A stretch of DNA of 64,000 nucleotides from Agelaius tricolor (Eukaryota > Chordata > Aves > Passeriformes > Icteridae), in contig JALJCS010000012.1 in NCBI GenBank assembly GCA_023055355.1, positions 12,498,501 to 12,562,500 on the forward strand, written 5' to 3'. The first letter of the stretch is position 1. Each line of letters starts with the position of its first letter. This document shows, one piece after another, positions 24,901 to 37,920 of the stretch. The position numbers and the translations under genes were made by a program. The notes below the pieces were generated by a model, which saw only the letters and a program-made list of their open reading frames with translations, had not been told where the DNA came from and ran no database searches.

Positions 24901-26965
24901 TGTGTTACCTAAAATCACAGACTGTTTTTTTTTCTTTGTTTTTTTCCCCTCTGCCTCTCCTTATTGCTTGTCCATTTTCAATTTTGATCACAGCAGTTTT
25001 GAAAGCACTGAAAACAGTAGTTCAGTGCTGGTATTTGGGTGTTAATTATTTTACTTTTCTGAAAATTTTTGATTATAATAATTCATGAAGTTACTTGAGT
25101 ATCAGGTACTTGGATATAAGGACAGAAATTGATATTCCAGATGATCTCTCCTTAGAATTCTACTGTCTGGTTTAATATTTTATTTAGTTATTTGCCCTGA
25201 TTCATCTGAGGTGTTGATGCTGATTTAGTTATTGTCTGTGATTTCCCAGGGAAAGTGTATTGCTTTGAACAAGATATTAAAGGAATTTTAACTGCATTTT
25301 TAGTGAAAGCCAAATAGTATCTAAGACCAGGTGAGCAAGTGTTCTTAATTTTAGTGATTCTTTCAGAACGTGTAGGGTGGTTATGTTGAACATTTAGGCA
25401 ATAAAAATGAAAACACTATAAAGAGTAATTGCTCAGCTAATGACTGGGGGTTTTTGATGCCTTCCTGGGTAGGTTGGGAAGAACAGCTTGAATCAGCATC
25501 AAGCAGCCAGAATAGCTGATAGCTTCAGCTGTTTGCTGCGTTGCAAAGAGGAGTGATGAAACCACTCATGCTGCACTTTTATAATGAACTCACTTCTCAG
25601 AGACTTGTAATTCAGCCCTAAACTGGGCTCTGTTCTTGGATTTGGCAGTGGTATTAATCTTGAAGTGATGTGGTTTCTTTTTCTAATCAGGTGAGAATGC
25701 AAACAATAAGAAATGGATACTTTTAAAACTTCTTCTGCCAGCTGATAGGTGCAGCTGGCAGCCCCTGATTCCCCAGGCGTGTAAGTCCATGTGACCTTGC
25801 AGGCTTACAAAGAATTCTGTCAGTGAGAAGTGAGTCCGGTAAATACCAAAAAAATTGATAAACTACAATTTATCAAGCCATGATATGAAAATGTAAAGGG
25901 ATGCCCCCTTGTTTCCTGGAGGGCTTCCCCAGGGCAGTGGAGATCTGAGCTTGGTGCCTGCTGCTCTGGAGGTGGGGGCAGAGGGGAGCTTGGCAGCCCC
26001 ACCTGCCCCAGCCATGGTTACCCAGCTTTGATGTCACAGGAGATTTTATTCTATTGATATTTTTCAAGAAATGGGAGAAGCTTGCAACTTACTGTGAATT
26101 GAGATGACAGCTCATGTTTTCTTCTTTATCACCCCCTCGTGACTACTTTGCAGGGAGTGTAATTTAGACATGGATCAATGGGAGTTGTGATGCTGGAGTC
26201 TGTGGCTGGCAGGGAATACACTACACCTAGCACAGGATATGTTGTGGTGCCTCACATGAATTCTTTGGGAAATGAGTTGAGTTGAAGCTTAAATTTTGAC
26301 TTGACAGCCTTGTATTTAAACAAATAAATGGTGACAAAAACCTTTGCATTCCTACACTGATTCATGATTCCAAACAGAGCCCTGTGTATATCTCAGAGGA
26401 TCTTACACTAACACTAGCAGAGAAAATAGGGCATCAAAACTGTTGGCTCCAGAGCAGCAGGAAGCTGATTGATTTCCCCTCATCCTTTCACAAACCTGGC
26501 TTAGAGGAGCTCTACAACAGACAAATCAACAGAAATAATGGCACTTCTGACAGTATTGCAACCTTTTATTAGCTCCACCTGCACCACTTGACATTCACAA
26601 TTCCTGCTGGAAAATGTGGGATAGCATTCAAAGACTCTGTTGTGCCATGCAATCATGGAAGTACTTCCAAAAGAATTTTTTTTTATCTTATGGAGCTTTT
26701 CACCTGAGAATGGGAGAGTTAGAGGTAAGATTGAATGATATTTGAGCTGCCTGATGCAATAGGGCTGGAATTTGACTCTTCACAAGAGCTCAATGAACAT
26801 ATGGGTACTCTTTAGGTATGGAGTGCTGCTGAGTGTTTGTCATGCCTGGGCTTGGTTAAACCAGGTGTCCCACATGTGAATTAGCCAAGTAGCTGAGATT
26901 TCTGTCCAGTAAGCTGCAGATGGGATTGGACATGTCCTGACTTGCTTTATTTATCTCATTAATAT
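21931..26965. other. AT-rich noncoding stretch with GC-richer patches
   Basis: Moderately GC-rich patches occur at about 23560-23880, 24190-24270 and 25900-26010. The first contains a hairpin GGAGCCC-TCTTG-GGGCTCC (23671-23689). None is CpG-rich or matches a repeat I recognise. T tracts lie near 22857 and 23085-23110. A plus-strand open segment at 26377-26572 after 'ccaaacag' ends at TAG and is unrecognised. Confidence 0.45.
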
Positions 26966-27340
26966 TGACCCTTCAGGTACTGGAAAGTCCTGTAAGGTCT
27001 CAAAAGAGCCTTCCCTCCTCCAGGCTGAACAGCCCCTATTCTCACAGCCTGTGTTTGTAGAACTGCTCCAGCCCTTGCATCATCTTTATGGCCTCCTCTG
27101 GAACTGCTCCAACAGCTCCATGTCCTGCTTGTGTTGGGGACCCCAGAGGGCTGGGCACAGCCCTGCAGTGGGCTCTGAGCAGAGGGGCAGAGCCCCCTCC
27201 CTGCCCTGCTGCCCTTGGGGCCCTGCCTGCAGCCCAGTTTGGCTCTCTGGGCTGGGACTGCTCATGGCTGGGCCATCTTGAGCTTCTCCTGCCCCAGAAC
27301 CCCCCTGTGCTTCTCCTCAGGGCTGCTTTTCATCCATTGA
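26966..27340 (-). mobile_element. CR1 LINE fragment, truncated at both ends
   Basis: This is a minus-strand copy of the 3' part of a CR1 non-LTR retrotransposon. Read on the plus strand it shows the familiar reverse-complement CR1 order: a 'cccttcaggtactggaa' start, then 'ctccaggctgaacagcccc', then 'gctccaacagctccatgtcc', then a GC-rich stretch running through 'cagaggggcagagccccctccc'-like sequence to 'ttctcctcagggctgctttt'. The copy lacks the CR1 3' tail with its short octamer repeats, and most of the element upstream is absent. It is diverged by substitutions and small gaps and is inactive. Its high GC makes a sharp island in AT-rich DNA and produces two chance open frames at 27051-27393, which are not genes. 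Family assignment rests on recognition of the consensus; I cannot give a subfamily or percent divergence. Confidence 0.9.
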
Positions 27341-30300
27341 TTAAGAGCAGCCAACCATCCACCCAAATCTTTCTTTTCACGTGTTGGATCTGAGTGCTAA
27401 AATAGACCATCATAATTAAGCCAGAGAATACAATAAGTCTGTCAGGAGAAGCAGAGGGGAGTCATCCACATTTTTCTTATGCTGTTATGAAGTGCTAGAG
27501 CCACTTCAATTTGTACTGAGCAAAAAATTACTCACTGTAAGGATTTCACAGATGCTTCTCAGCTTTTATCACCATCATATTAAAAGAAGAAATAAAATAA
27601 AAAGAATAATAATTTTAATGTAAAAATGGAAGTGACTAATATTGAAATTGCTGGTTTAATATGCTTTTTGTTCTCAAGTAAGAGTAGGATTGAACAGAGT
27701 TCATCCAGGTTATGAATATATTACCTGCAAAATTTCAGGGTTGGTTCTTAAATGAGCTTCTGTATTGAAATTTTATGCCAACTTTTGCTTACATTTCTGT
27801 CAGTGCAATCTCAGCTCACTTGAGTTAATAATGATGAAGAAAAATAAATTGACTCCCCTCATTTGATACAGAACTGAATTTGGAAGCAAGTAAAACTATA
27901 AAAAATTATACTGGGGCAGCAGCTTCAAACTTAAATATCTGAATGTTTTCCTTAAAACAGAATAAAAAATAGATCTGTACCTACTAATCAGTCTTTTGTT
28001 CCTAAATTGAAAATTAATTGAGAACAGTAGTAATAAAAGCCCCCAAATTGAAATAATATGAGGAATTAATAGGGAAGCAATCCATTCCATCACAATGGGA
28101 ATTGACTGAAGAGTTACCTGAGCTCCAGAGGCTCTCTTTTGTGTAATTTCAGGTGTCTGAATGACAGGAATTGTGAAGAAATTAAATGAAAACTAAGCCA
28201 AAGTCTGTTCAGTTGAGCAGAGGAGGGATTTGGAGGATTCTGGTACTTTGGGAAGTGTCTGGTCCTCGGGAGATTTGTTCTGCAGCATAATTTTTCTCTG
28301 CAACAAAAAATCCAATTTAAATAACTCTACAGATGTAGTTTTAGTTTACAAACTACACTTTGGATTTCTGTAAAAGAATATCACCTAGCTTGCCATGGCA
28401 CTCTTTCATATTGAAAAGAGAATTGTAAATCTGGACAACTAAGCTTCTGGCCTTGAGAGGGAAGCTTCAAGAACAGTAATTTGATCAAAAAACTCTGAGT
28501 TCTATTTATGAATCTGGGAATATGCATCAGCTGAATTGTGTCTGTGCTTTTAATATGAAAGGAAACAACAATAAGAATCTGCATAGACACAGGGGGATCA
28601 GCGTATCCATATCTCTCAAAACATAAAAGAGGGGCACAGGGTAGGAGAAGGAATTCAGAGCCATCCTCCTCTTCTGCTTTCACATTATTTCTTATGCCAG
28701 TATCTTGTTTTGTATTGCCTGAGGGATTAGGAATGTCACACAGAAAAAGCACATGCGGTTTCTGGGGAGTAGTGGTATACTTTCTGCTTTTAAATTAGTC
28801 AACAATTTATCCACAGTCTGATAAAGGCCAGTGAAATCTGCATAGAAATGTCATCAGTGTTTTCCTCAACTTTTTGACCAGCATAACCTAAGTGGGTAAT
28901 TTCAGTAGGATTTTATTTTTCTAAACTGTGTATAAAATTAAAGATGATCTGAGAAAGCTGGTTTAAAAAAGAAAAAAAAATCTATCTTGTTCAGGTCAGC
29001 TATCAGCTGGGATTTTGTTGAATGATTAATGTCAGATTTTAAATCCTTTTCTTTTTTTCTGGAAGTTTAGTGAGTAGCCAAAACAGCATTACTGTGAAAT
29101 GATCCCAGCTCCTATTAACAGAGCTAACAGATTGCTGAGAGCTAATGCAGTGGCAGCACCATACCTAATAGAGGATGTATCTACTCAGTTGATTTTTTTT
29201 GATTGCTGGCAGTACATGCAAAATGGACTATTCCCTTATTGCTGGCAAACTAAAAACAGACTGATGCCAAGATAATACGGCTAAACTGGCTCTTTCAGCC
29301 AGACATTCATTTTTCCTGGGCTTTGGAAAGCAAACCCATGACCAGTAGTTTTTATTAAAGCCCCTACCTCCCAAGGCTGCTCTAGATCCTTTCAGCTGCA
29401 TGTTGCCAGACCATTTTCTCATCCAAGTGCTGTTCTTGCTCTAGCAGGTACAGATGCAGGTGCTTGGGTGCCTTTGAGGTTTTGAACCCAGCAGCTCCAG
29501 CAGGAGGTGGTTGCACAGCACGAGACACAAACATGTACAGACCTTTTTTCCTTTCCATGTGATCCTGACTGGTGAGCACATTGCTCTCTAGAACCACATT
29601 TCCAGTCTCTGTAGCCTGTCTGTGGTTAAAGCAATTAAAGCTCTTTGTTGCCCTTCTACCACATCCAAATAGCCTGCCTAGCCAATAAGGACTTAGTCAA
29701 TTAAATTGACTAGAGTTTAGAGTGGAAGCTATGTTGGCACCTGTTACCAAATATATCTCATTTAAGTCTGCAGACTGCCAGAAAAGGAGTTTTGCTGCTC
29801 CATTGAGTATGAGAAATTTGCAATAGAAAATGCATGGTTGTAGCACTTTTTCTTTCCATATGCAATTCAAACACTTGTAACAGATGCAGAGCATGCTTTA
29901 AAAAAAACTGAAATATGAATAAAATCCTAATATAAAACTTGTTTTTTTGCTGAATCCATGAAAAAATTTTAAGTGTGTGTTAGCATAAAGGGAGTTGTTG
30001 CCGTTATATTTAGATCTGTAATTTTTGTAAGATTTTTATCAAAGAGTAAAGATGTCTGATATATGATAGATGGGGCTGTTGAGGTTTGTGGAGAGAGGGA
30101 CCAAAGTGGCAGTTCTGGGTTTTGTTCATGAGAGGCAGATCCATGCACTCTGAGCTGCACCACTGCCTTGATGACAGGACACCAGGCCTGGTGACCAAGC
30201 CTGATTTACAAAAGGAAGAAATAGCTTCATATTAGCTTTCCATGAAACTTCATCTCACAGAGCCTTCCTTGTGAGGTAGCTTCAAGGCCATGGGTAAGTG

Positions 30301-30630
30301 TATTACACCCTAAAACTCATAGTTCAAAGTTATTGCTGGATCCCAGGAATTATTGCTTCTCGTCTCCACTTCCTCCTCCAGTCAGACAAGCACAGGGCTC
30401 ACAGAGGAGTGGCACTGCTCTAAGGGATGAGAGAGGGTGAAAGAAGCATTTCTGTCTAATATCAGTCAAAGGCCAAGACTTGCTTCCCTCTGCCTAAACC
30501 TCTCCACCATTAAATTCCTCCATCTGAAGCTTGGTCACAGAAGACTGGGCTGTATTCCTTCCATGAGAATTGTAATCTGCTTATCTCTTGTTGTCTGACT
30601 TCCTAATTTAGTTTTCTTTGCCTTTGTGCT

Positions 30631-30643
30631 AAAAAAAAAAAAA
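30631..30643 (+). repeat. poly-A tract (A13)
   Basis: A simple A run. No retrotransposon body was recognised upstream. Confidence 0.85.
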
Positions 30644-31281
30644 GTTAATTGTTCTTTCACTGCTAGTTTTGTTGATTAATAATGCAGAAAAATCATAAGA
30701 TGATGTCTGGGGTATTGCATTTTCCTCCTGGAGGCAGCAGCAGTGTCAAAGCACAGGGCTGTATGCTTGCAGTGGGAGTACCTGGGGAAAAGGGAAGCCA
30801 GCAAGCTGGGAATTTTTGCTTAAAAACAAATTGAATGAGTGAATAAAGAAAATCATTAAGACTTCATCTATAAATACTCTCTAATTTAAATTCACATTGG
30901 CATGAAATTTTAAAGATTTATTTCATAATTTGAAGTAAAAGGTATTTGTTTTAGGGGTGATTAATTCACACACTGCCTTATGGGTAAGGGAAAATTGCAG
31001 GATCAGGGTAGTATAAATTAATGATTAGAGTATGTGTACTAAAAGTGTGAGAAAAGATTTTAGTCAAGATTTTTTCTAGTTCCTTCTTCCTATTAGCATA
31101 GTGGTTGTAGAATTTCCTGATTCATTAACATTAAATGGGTACTGGTTTTATCACAATAATAAATAAAATTATCATCTCAGTGGTTTAAAAAATTACTCAC
31201 ACCAGGAATAGGGTGGACAAGAATAAAGAAACAGAATTTATCACCTGCTTTAGACTGGGAACCAGTTAAAACATCCTCTTC

Positions 31282-31294
31282 AAAAAAAAAAAAA
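31282..31294 (+). repeat. poly-A tract (A13)
   Basis: A simple A run followed by GAAAAA. No associated element was recognised. Confidence 0.85.
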
Positions 31295-32249
31295 GAAAAA
31301 TATTTCAAGGTATGATCATGCATATTAGTAAATATTGTGTGTACTAACTAGAGCTCAGGCACCCGAGTCCTTCGCCCAGACACCATCCTGTGAATCCTTC
31401 AGAGCAGCTCCACTGCTCTTGGGTGAGTTATTGGGGGACAGCTGTTAGAGGCAGATGTTTGTGCAGGGGCAGAGCTCTGTGAGCTCAGGTTTTGTTTATG
31501 AGGTGAGCATTTGGTGTGTTTGGAAAAACTGATCTGCAGCCTTTCTTTCTGTTATGCTGGTTCTCTTTCTTTCCTTTTGTTATTGACAAATTGCAGGTTT
31601 TCCTGCAAGACTGTTTGGTGATTAGAATGGGAGGCACATTGCAATGTTTTGGGTTTTTTCCTTAAAAGAAATGGTACTTATGAGGGTTGTGATGTTTCAG
31701 ATTCTAAAGACAATTGCAGCACCTTCACTGCCTGCTGTCCTTTGTCACTTCTTGGATCCTGCCCAGACTCAAGGCCTTGTTTCCATGGAGGCAATGCTTG
31801 TTACTGGAGATATCTCTTCTACCAACAGACTTGTGAATTCTCATGCCTTTGGTTCAAGCTTTATAGTTTTAAGCCTTATCTGTAACTTTTATGTTCCATC
31901 TTCTTTGATCTTTTGCCAGAAGGCTTTATGTTGCAGGCTAAGGTTATGATGTTTGCATGTTTCACTTCTCAGTGGCTCTGTGAACAGCAAACAAGAGATG
32001 AAAGCCTCACATCAGAGTTCCTTCCTTCAGAAAGCAGGATTACAAATCCTTGATCATGGACAGAATGTGTTTTTGTTTGATTACTCTTATTATTTGCACA
32101 TTTTTAAAAGCATGAATAGCAAATGACAAATACTTTGAGTTATAGCTTGGCTCATCCCTTGCTCTCCCTTAAGACAAACCAGAATTGTGAGAGGCTTGAC
32201 TTAGGAATATGTTTCTTTGTAAACCATATCTCTGGGGTTGTTTTTGTTC

Positions 32250-32266
32250 TTTTTTTTTTTTTTTTT
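32250..32266 (+). repeat. poly-T tract (T17)
   Basis: An uninterrupted T run ending in CAG, so it also mimics a splice acceptor. No open segment with a donor follows. Confidence 0.85.
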
Positions 32267-33864
32267 CAGTAATGGTTTAACTTTTTTGCAGTTTGGGTAG
32301 AGTGAATTTCCAAGCTGGAAGACCCTCTCTGAATATCATGTCATTTTAGCCATTTTACCTCTTTGAGTTGCCAGAATTCTGTACATCAGTTTTGTTGCCT
32401 AAATCATAGAATTCCAACAGACTTGTAGGTTTTGATGGATGGGGATCCACCATTGCTAGTGATGAACTCTTGCAATGGCTAATGATCTCTCTGTGCTTAT
32501 TTTAGTTTTTTCATTCTCTGCTCTTCCTCTGCACTACAGATGCATTAACTGTGGGTTTTCTTCCTGCAAATGTGCTTCTGGATCTGTTCTGGGCACCATT
32601 CATTCTTTTCAGGTAAAATAAACAGGTTGAACTGTTTGGCCCCCTTGCTGTAAAGGGCCATCACTGAACCATCACTGTTGTTCTTTGCTACTCTTTTCTA
32701 TAATTGCACCAATCACAATCAAGTGAATCGTGCAAAAAAAGTTTTTTCTCTTCTTTCTCAGATCTCTCTGAACTTTTCCTTATGGAGGCTCAATAAGTCT
32801 CTGATAATAACTTAAAAAAATAATAGCTATCTTTCTTTTAGAGTGCAATTTGATGGTGGAGAGCTATCAGTTTCTTAGTTTAAAGAAAAAATCTGTTTCT
32901 AAAATTATTAGCCATTTTGAAATTGAAATGTAAAACTAATAAACGTTTTGAAAACCAAGTATGGAATGAAAATAATTATCAGAAAAAAAGTGTAAGGATA
33001 AAGATATATATTTAATTACCCTATTAAGTAATTGGAAGCAACTGTTTGTTCATTGTAGCTAGTGAATAGATTATAGAGACCTTGCATTTCAGCAGATAAG
33101 TTAGGATATGTTATAAAAACTTTCTAATAATAGCTAAAAATTGAGTAGTAGAAGGAATTTCCAACAAAGATTATGGAGTTTTCATTACTGGAGGAATTTT
33201 TTTTAGATTTGTCAAAAATGTTTAAGTACAGTTGGTCATGGTTTGGGTTTGGAGAATGAGGGAGCAGATGGCATTGAAGACAATTTTAGTGTTTCTTTTA
33301 AATTTTTTTTTGACAATAGATATTTCTGCAGAATTCTGTGAATCTGTGATCCCTTCCAAGTCAATGTGTTCCATTGAATTCACTGAGTGGGAAGTTGAAA
33401 CTTGAAGATATCCAACAATCTGGTGACCTGAAGTGACTCAAATGCTCTTATATCCCCAGAACACTCAAAGGTGGTGTATAGTGCAGGGGATCTTCCCTTT
33501 TCCTCAATCATCTGATGCTGCTATGCAGCAGATGGAAGGACCAGGTAGAGCACCAATGTATCTACCAGTCCTATATTTTTGAGTTCTAAGGTTTTAAAAT
33601 CTGCCTCTGAGCAGTCTCATTAAAAATGGTTGTACATGCCTATGTCTTGTCAAGAATCAACTTCAGTAAGGAATGCTATGAATTCTAAGGAACGCAAGCC
33701 CAGGCATGTCTTTTTGCATTTTTGCAGATTCCAGTCATAAGCTTTATTAGATGTTTTTTTTTCCACCTTGTATCTCTATTTCTTCTGAACCTCAAATTCT
33801 TACACTCAGTTTAGAGTAACACTTTTCTGCCTCTTAAGACCAGCCAAACCAGATCCCTTTCCAT

Positions 33865-34350
33865 TCAGTTGGTATTAATTCCTTCAGGCTCTCCATTGGC
33901 AGAAAGTTGTTTTAATGAAAAGAAGCACCTCAAAGCCACCCAGCACTGGTAAAGTGACCAAGAGAAGACTGATGAGGTTTTGGGCAGGGTAAGCAAGGAA
34001 AGCTGGCTGGCAAGAGCAGGACCTAAGCTCCTGCTGTGAGCTTGGTTCTTTGATGGGTGTAGCAGGAAAGGCATTTTCAGGTGAGGTGTCTCAGAGTTGT
34101 GTGGATGCTCTGAATGAGGAGGAACTGTACAGGCCTTTCTGAAGTTTTGTTCTAGTGAATAATCACTGTCATGATGCGTTGACTTCTGAACCAGAAGTTT
34201 GTTTTTCAGTGTGAGCCTTTCTGGTTTGGCCTGAGTTTTTTTCCCATAACTCTGAAAATCTCTGTGCTTTAGCTTCCTTTCATTTCCAAAATTAGAGTGC
34301 AATTTGCCTGCCTCAAACCAAGCAGCAAACCAAGATTCTTTTAATAAAGT
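33865..34350 (-). other. longest open frame of the window, hydrophilic, unrecognised
   Basis: Read stop to stop on the minus strand this frame is about 160 codons, the longest here. There is no convincing ATG start near its beginning and no clear splice pair. The first two thirds are strongly hydrophilic (for example KLKHRDFQSYGKKTQAKPER and KSTHHDSDYSLEQNFRKA), the last third hydrophobic. That composition is unusual beside the F/L/C/S-rich chance frames elsewhere in this window. It could be a piece of a disordered exon, a decayed coding sequence or chance. No domain or motif is visible. Confidence 0.15.
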
Positions 34351-37300
34351 TACCTAATTTATGAAGTATGCAAGTAGCATAATGGCAAAGGTGTGAAATG
34401 ATGCCTACAGAGGGTTTGGGGGCTGACTATCTAAAACTGTAAAAATGACACATACAGGAAGCATCATCTTTTTGCTTTGAAAATACTGCCTCAAGGTGAT
34501 AGAAGGATTACAACAAACAGTGTCTATGGGATTCTTACAGGTTTGCATTTGGAAGTGAAAAGCAGAAATATTCTGAGTGTTTTTTCAGGATAATAGAAAG
34601 AAGAAAACACTGTATTAGCAAAAATACCAGTTGTATGACTTAGAAATTGCTAATTGGTTCTAGATGTTCTCCTACAAATAATTCAACAGAAAAGAAGTAT
34701 GGAGATGTGGAAGGGTGGTTGTGATCTAGTGTTTTAGAAGATTATCAAGACATGAAGACATTGAAAGGAGTGGGGTGGTAAGAGGTGGAGAGAACTTGAG
34801 AAGCTCTTCCAAATAGGCTCTTCAGAGCTAACAGTCCAGCCTCACTGCCTTTACAAAACAAGAATGTTATTTAGGCTTTTTTAAGGACCAAAGAATATTG
34901 GTAAAATTTAATGATAATACTTTAAAAAGCTGTAACAGCATTTTTAACATTTAATTCTAGGTAGACCTGTAGACTGTTAGAGTAATCATTAAACTTGTCT
35001 GGTGTGACTTCTACAGAAATACAGACACCTTGAGTTCCAATAATGCTGCTTGTGGCCAACAATGTCTTTGAATTTCTGCTTATTCTAAAAAATCTTATCA
35101 GGATTGAAAAAGCTGAACTGATGATGAATTTTATACAGCCTTGAGTAACTGGCCCTGTACCATCATCTCTTTGTTTAGAACTAGAACTTTGTTCAGAACT
35201 AGAATTAGTTTTGTTCTTTCTCAAAATTAGGTTGTTTTACAATGTAAAATAATTACTGTAGCACTTTTGCTAAGGTCTAGGATTTTATCTTTTTAAATGG
35301 GGACACTGGAGCTGAATTCCACAGCCCACCAGAATCCTCATTGACATACTGGTGTAGAGGTAGCATTTTCCTGACCTCCAATCCATATTTCCATATTTAC
35401 TTTTTGAGCTCCATGTTAACTCAAGTGCTTCTGTTGTGTAGTCTTGCCCCTGCTCTGGTTCTAAAATCTTTCTGAACAGCACTGATTTCTATGAAAAGGT
35501 TTGTTTGGTTTTTTTAATCATCACCTCTTTCTTTCTGTGTGTACAGTTCTTTAGCTGGCTATTTTACAATGACACTAATTAGGATAAATACTTTCTTGCT
35601 ACTGTATTTCGTGCACACCAGGGCTTAAAAGCAGTAACACATTTCACTGGGCATCCACAACAAATGAACAAGAATAAAACAATTATAAAACTCTAGAGTT
35701 CTTGTGTTTCAGCACAACACAAATGATAATTGATAAAGATTGGGAAAGAAAATGAGCACTGCAGGAACCAGGATGTTAAATACATTTGAACTATTGTCTG
35801 AAATCTCTAATTCAATGTAACCTCAAAATGTGTCAGGTTTGTTATGCTAAAATGGGTTGAGCCAGAAGCCCTGGTTGTGTTTCTTTTAGTTCCTTTGTTT
35901 TTCTGTTTTTTTCCTCTTACCAAGTTTCAGCTCATGCCATTAGTTATTACTGAAGTGTCAGAGGAGAGTGTTAAATTTTATATGATGTTTTCTTACCTCA
36001 GGGACCTGCTGGAGAGTATCTGCATTCTGCACTACATGGTACACATAGAGGGCCCCTTATGGGGAAAAAAAAGATTACAAACCGCTGATTCTATAACCAA
36101 AATGCAATATGGGAAGTTTTTACATTTTTAAAATCTCTATTATAAATAGTTTTAATAATCTGCAAGTATCCTGAAAAGTTCTGCCAAGGGCATGATCATG
36201 GAGGGGAGAAAAAAAAGCTCAATCATAGACACTGGAGATATAAAAGAAATTCTCCCTGATCTCTTGTAAGTGCAAGATAGGTTTAGGTTTCCTATTTTTG
36301 ACAAGTTGCAACTATCAGATATCAGTGAAATGGTTCTGGTTCCCTCAAAGAGGAGCTGTTTCCTGAAAGCTTTGCATTATTCACTTCCAGGATGTCATGA
36401 AGCCCAGGTGTTGCAATTGTACTGGAGTGGCAGCAAAACCTGACTGACACAGGTCTCAGGAGAGGGCTTAGAATGGATGTATCTTGGGAATATTGCCTGG
36501 TTTCCAAACAGTGTGCTCACCACTGAGATCTATCCTTGGTATCAGAGTAAGGACATTTTATGTTTATTTGCACTTAAGAAAGGTGTGTGGATGGCTGTGC
36601 AGATTTTTGACAGAGCACGTTATTGGAGGGAGGGAAATTTCTCTTGGAATAAAATTAGATTAGGACAGTAGCAAGAGCCATTTGATCACTAAGGACTTGC
36701 ATTCGTTCAGTAAACATTAAAACTCTTGCTGTCCTATCCCACTTGTGCACTGTAAAGATGATTCTAGGCTACTTCTGCTTTTTATAAGATTAAAATTATA
36801 TTTGTCAATATACATTATATTCAAAAACTATCCTGTTTACATTTTGTATGAAAAAACCTGCTTTTATATCACAAAATGCATATGAAGACAAATGTATCTT
36901 TTTCCATAAAGGAACATATTTGACAAAACTTAAAAATAGTATTTCTTTCAATAAAAATATGCATATGATGTGTTTTGAACCCATTCTAAATTAGAAATTC
37001 TGTTCCCATTGGGTCAGTTCTAAGATTCTGAGGAGTTTAAGTCTACTTAGGAAATAGCAGTGAAATTGGAATATGCTTAGCTGGAAGACAGAAACTCTTG
37101 CAGGCAGCTCACATTTCTGAGTGGCTATTGGCAGGCTCTGTGGGTCAGATGCACTTTTTGCCATGCTGTAGAAGTGAAATACTCAAACTCCTTCAATGTC
37201 ACTGTTTCCTTTGCAAACACCATTTATGCTAAAGCACCTGCTTCTCTAGAGCCTCTAATTTATGGCATAAAATACCATTACTTTTAACAGAGCAGGAAGA

Positions 37301-37379
37301 TTTCTTACATTAGCTGGTTGGTTTTTTTTTTTCAATATCATATTGAGCATTTATAGCTGAGTGTGTACCTTCAAGCATT
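34351..37379. other. AT-rich noncoding stretch
   Basis: Apart from the 18-bp tandem pair nothing structured was seen. Open frames here have the composition of chance frames. Confidence 0.5.
35170..35205 (+). repeat. 18-bp tandem pair
   Basis: Two consecutive 18-base units start TTTGTT(T/C)AGAACTAGAA. A partial third unit ('ttttgttc') follows. Confidence 0.75.
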
Positions 37380-37920
37380 TCCATTTTATCCCCTAATTTT
37401 TTCCCATTTGTAGAGCAGGAGAGTCCAATTTAACATCAAATTTCTCTTCCATGGGTTTAATAGCACTTAGTTTGGTACTTATGGAAATTTCATAGGTAGA
37501 ACCAATCTCTGTCCGCCTCCCCAGGGTGGAAATCACAGGGCGTGGGAGAGAATATGGAGCTACTGAGGGAGAACTCCCTCGAGTGATCTCCCTGTCTTCC
37601 TCTCCAAGGCATACTAGCAATCATTTCTGAAGTGTCTCAGCTATATTTGGAGTGGTTTTTTTTCTGACAAATAAAAGAAGATAAAATCTGTTTTGAATTC
37701 TCTTAAGCTAAAAGCTTTGCTGTCCAATATCTTGCTGCTGGATGTGTCAGCTGTGCTTGCAATTATGAGCAACTCCAGTGAAGTTAATAAGATGCCACTA
37801 TGTCCAAGAGTGTTCATGGCAGTGGAGTTCAAATTACAGAATTACGCTACTGAAAAGGAGCGGCCCTTTCCCCCAGCTGTGAAACTATTAACTCTCAGAA
37901 AATGACAGAAGACTTCTTTT
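37380..37920. promoter_or_regulatory. candidate conserved element, CpG-retaining block
   Basis: About 540 bases keep several CpGs (near 37510-37580 and 37845-37862) in a CpG-poor setting and have open frames on both strands. One minus-strand frame (37393-37620) contains EEDREITRGSSPSVAPY, and one plus-strand frame runs 37693-37905. Openness on both strands argues for a compositional or conservation effect rather than a proven exon. No good splice pair encloses the minus frame: its only in-frame acceptor, 'ttgctag', has a poor pyrimidine tract. Likely a conserved noncoding element. Evidence is indirect. Confidence 0.25.

Larger units (their letters stand above)
27341..33864. other. AT-rich noncoding stretch
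   Basis: Contains the A and T homopolymers listed separately. Otherwise no gene, RNA or recognisable transposon was seen. Confidence 0.5.

Noticed and set aside
27051..27393. Two overlapping plus-strand frames rich in Pro, Ala and Ser
   Set aside because: They are antisense readings of the CR1 fragment's GC-rich part.
32404..32470. 'aatcatagaattcc', reminiscent of the CR1 3' tail
   Set aside because: The match stops after a few bases and no CR1 body follows.
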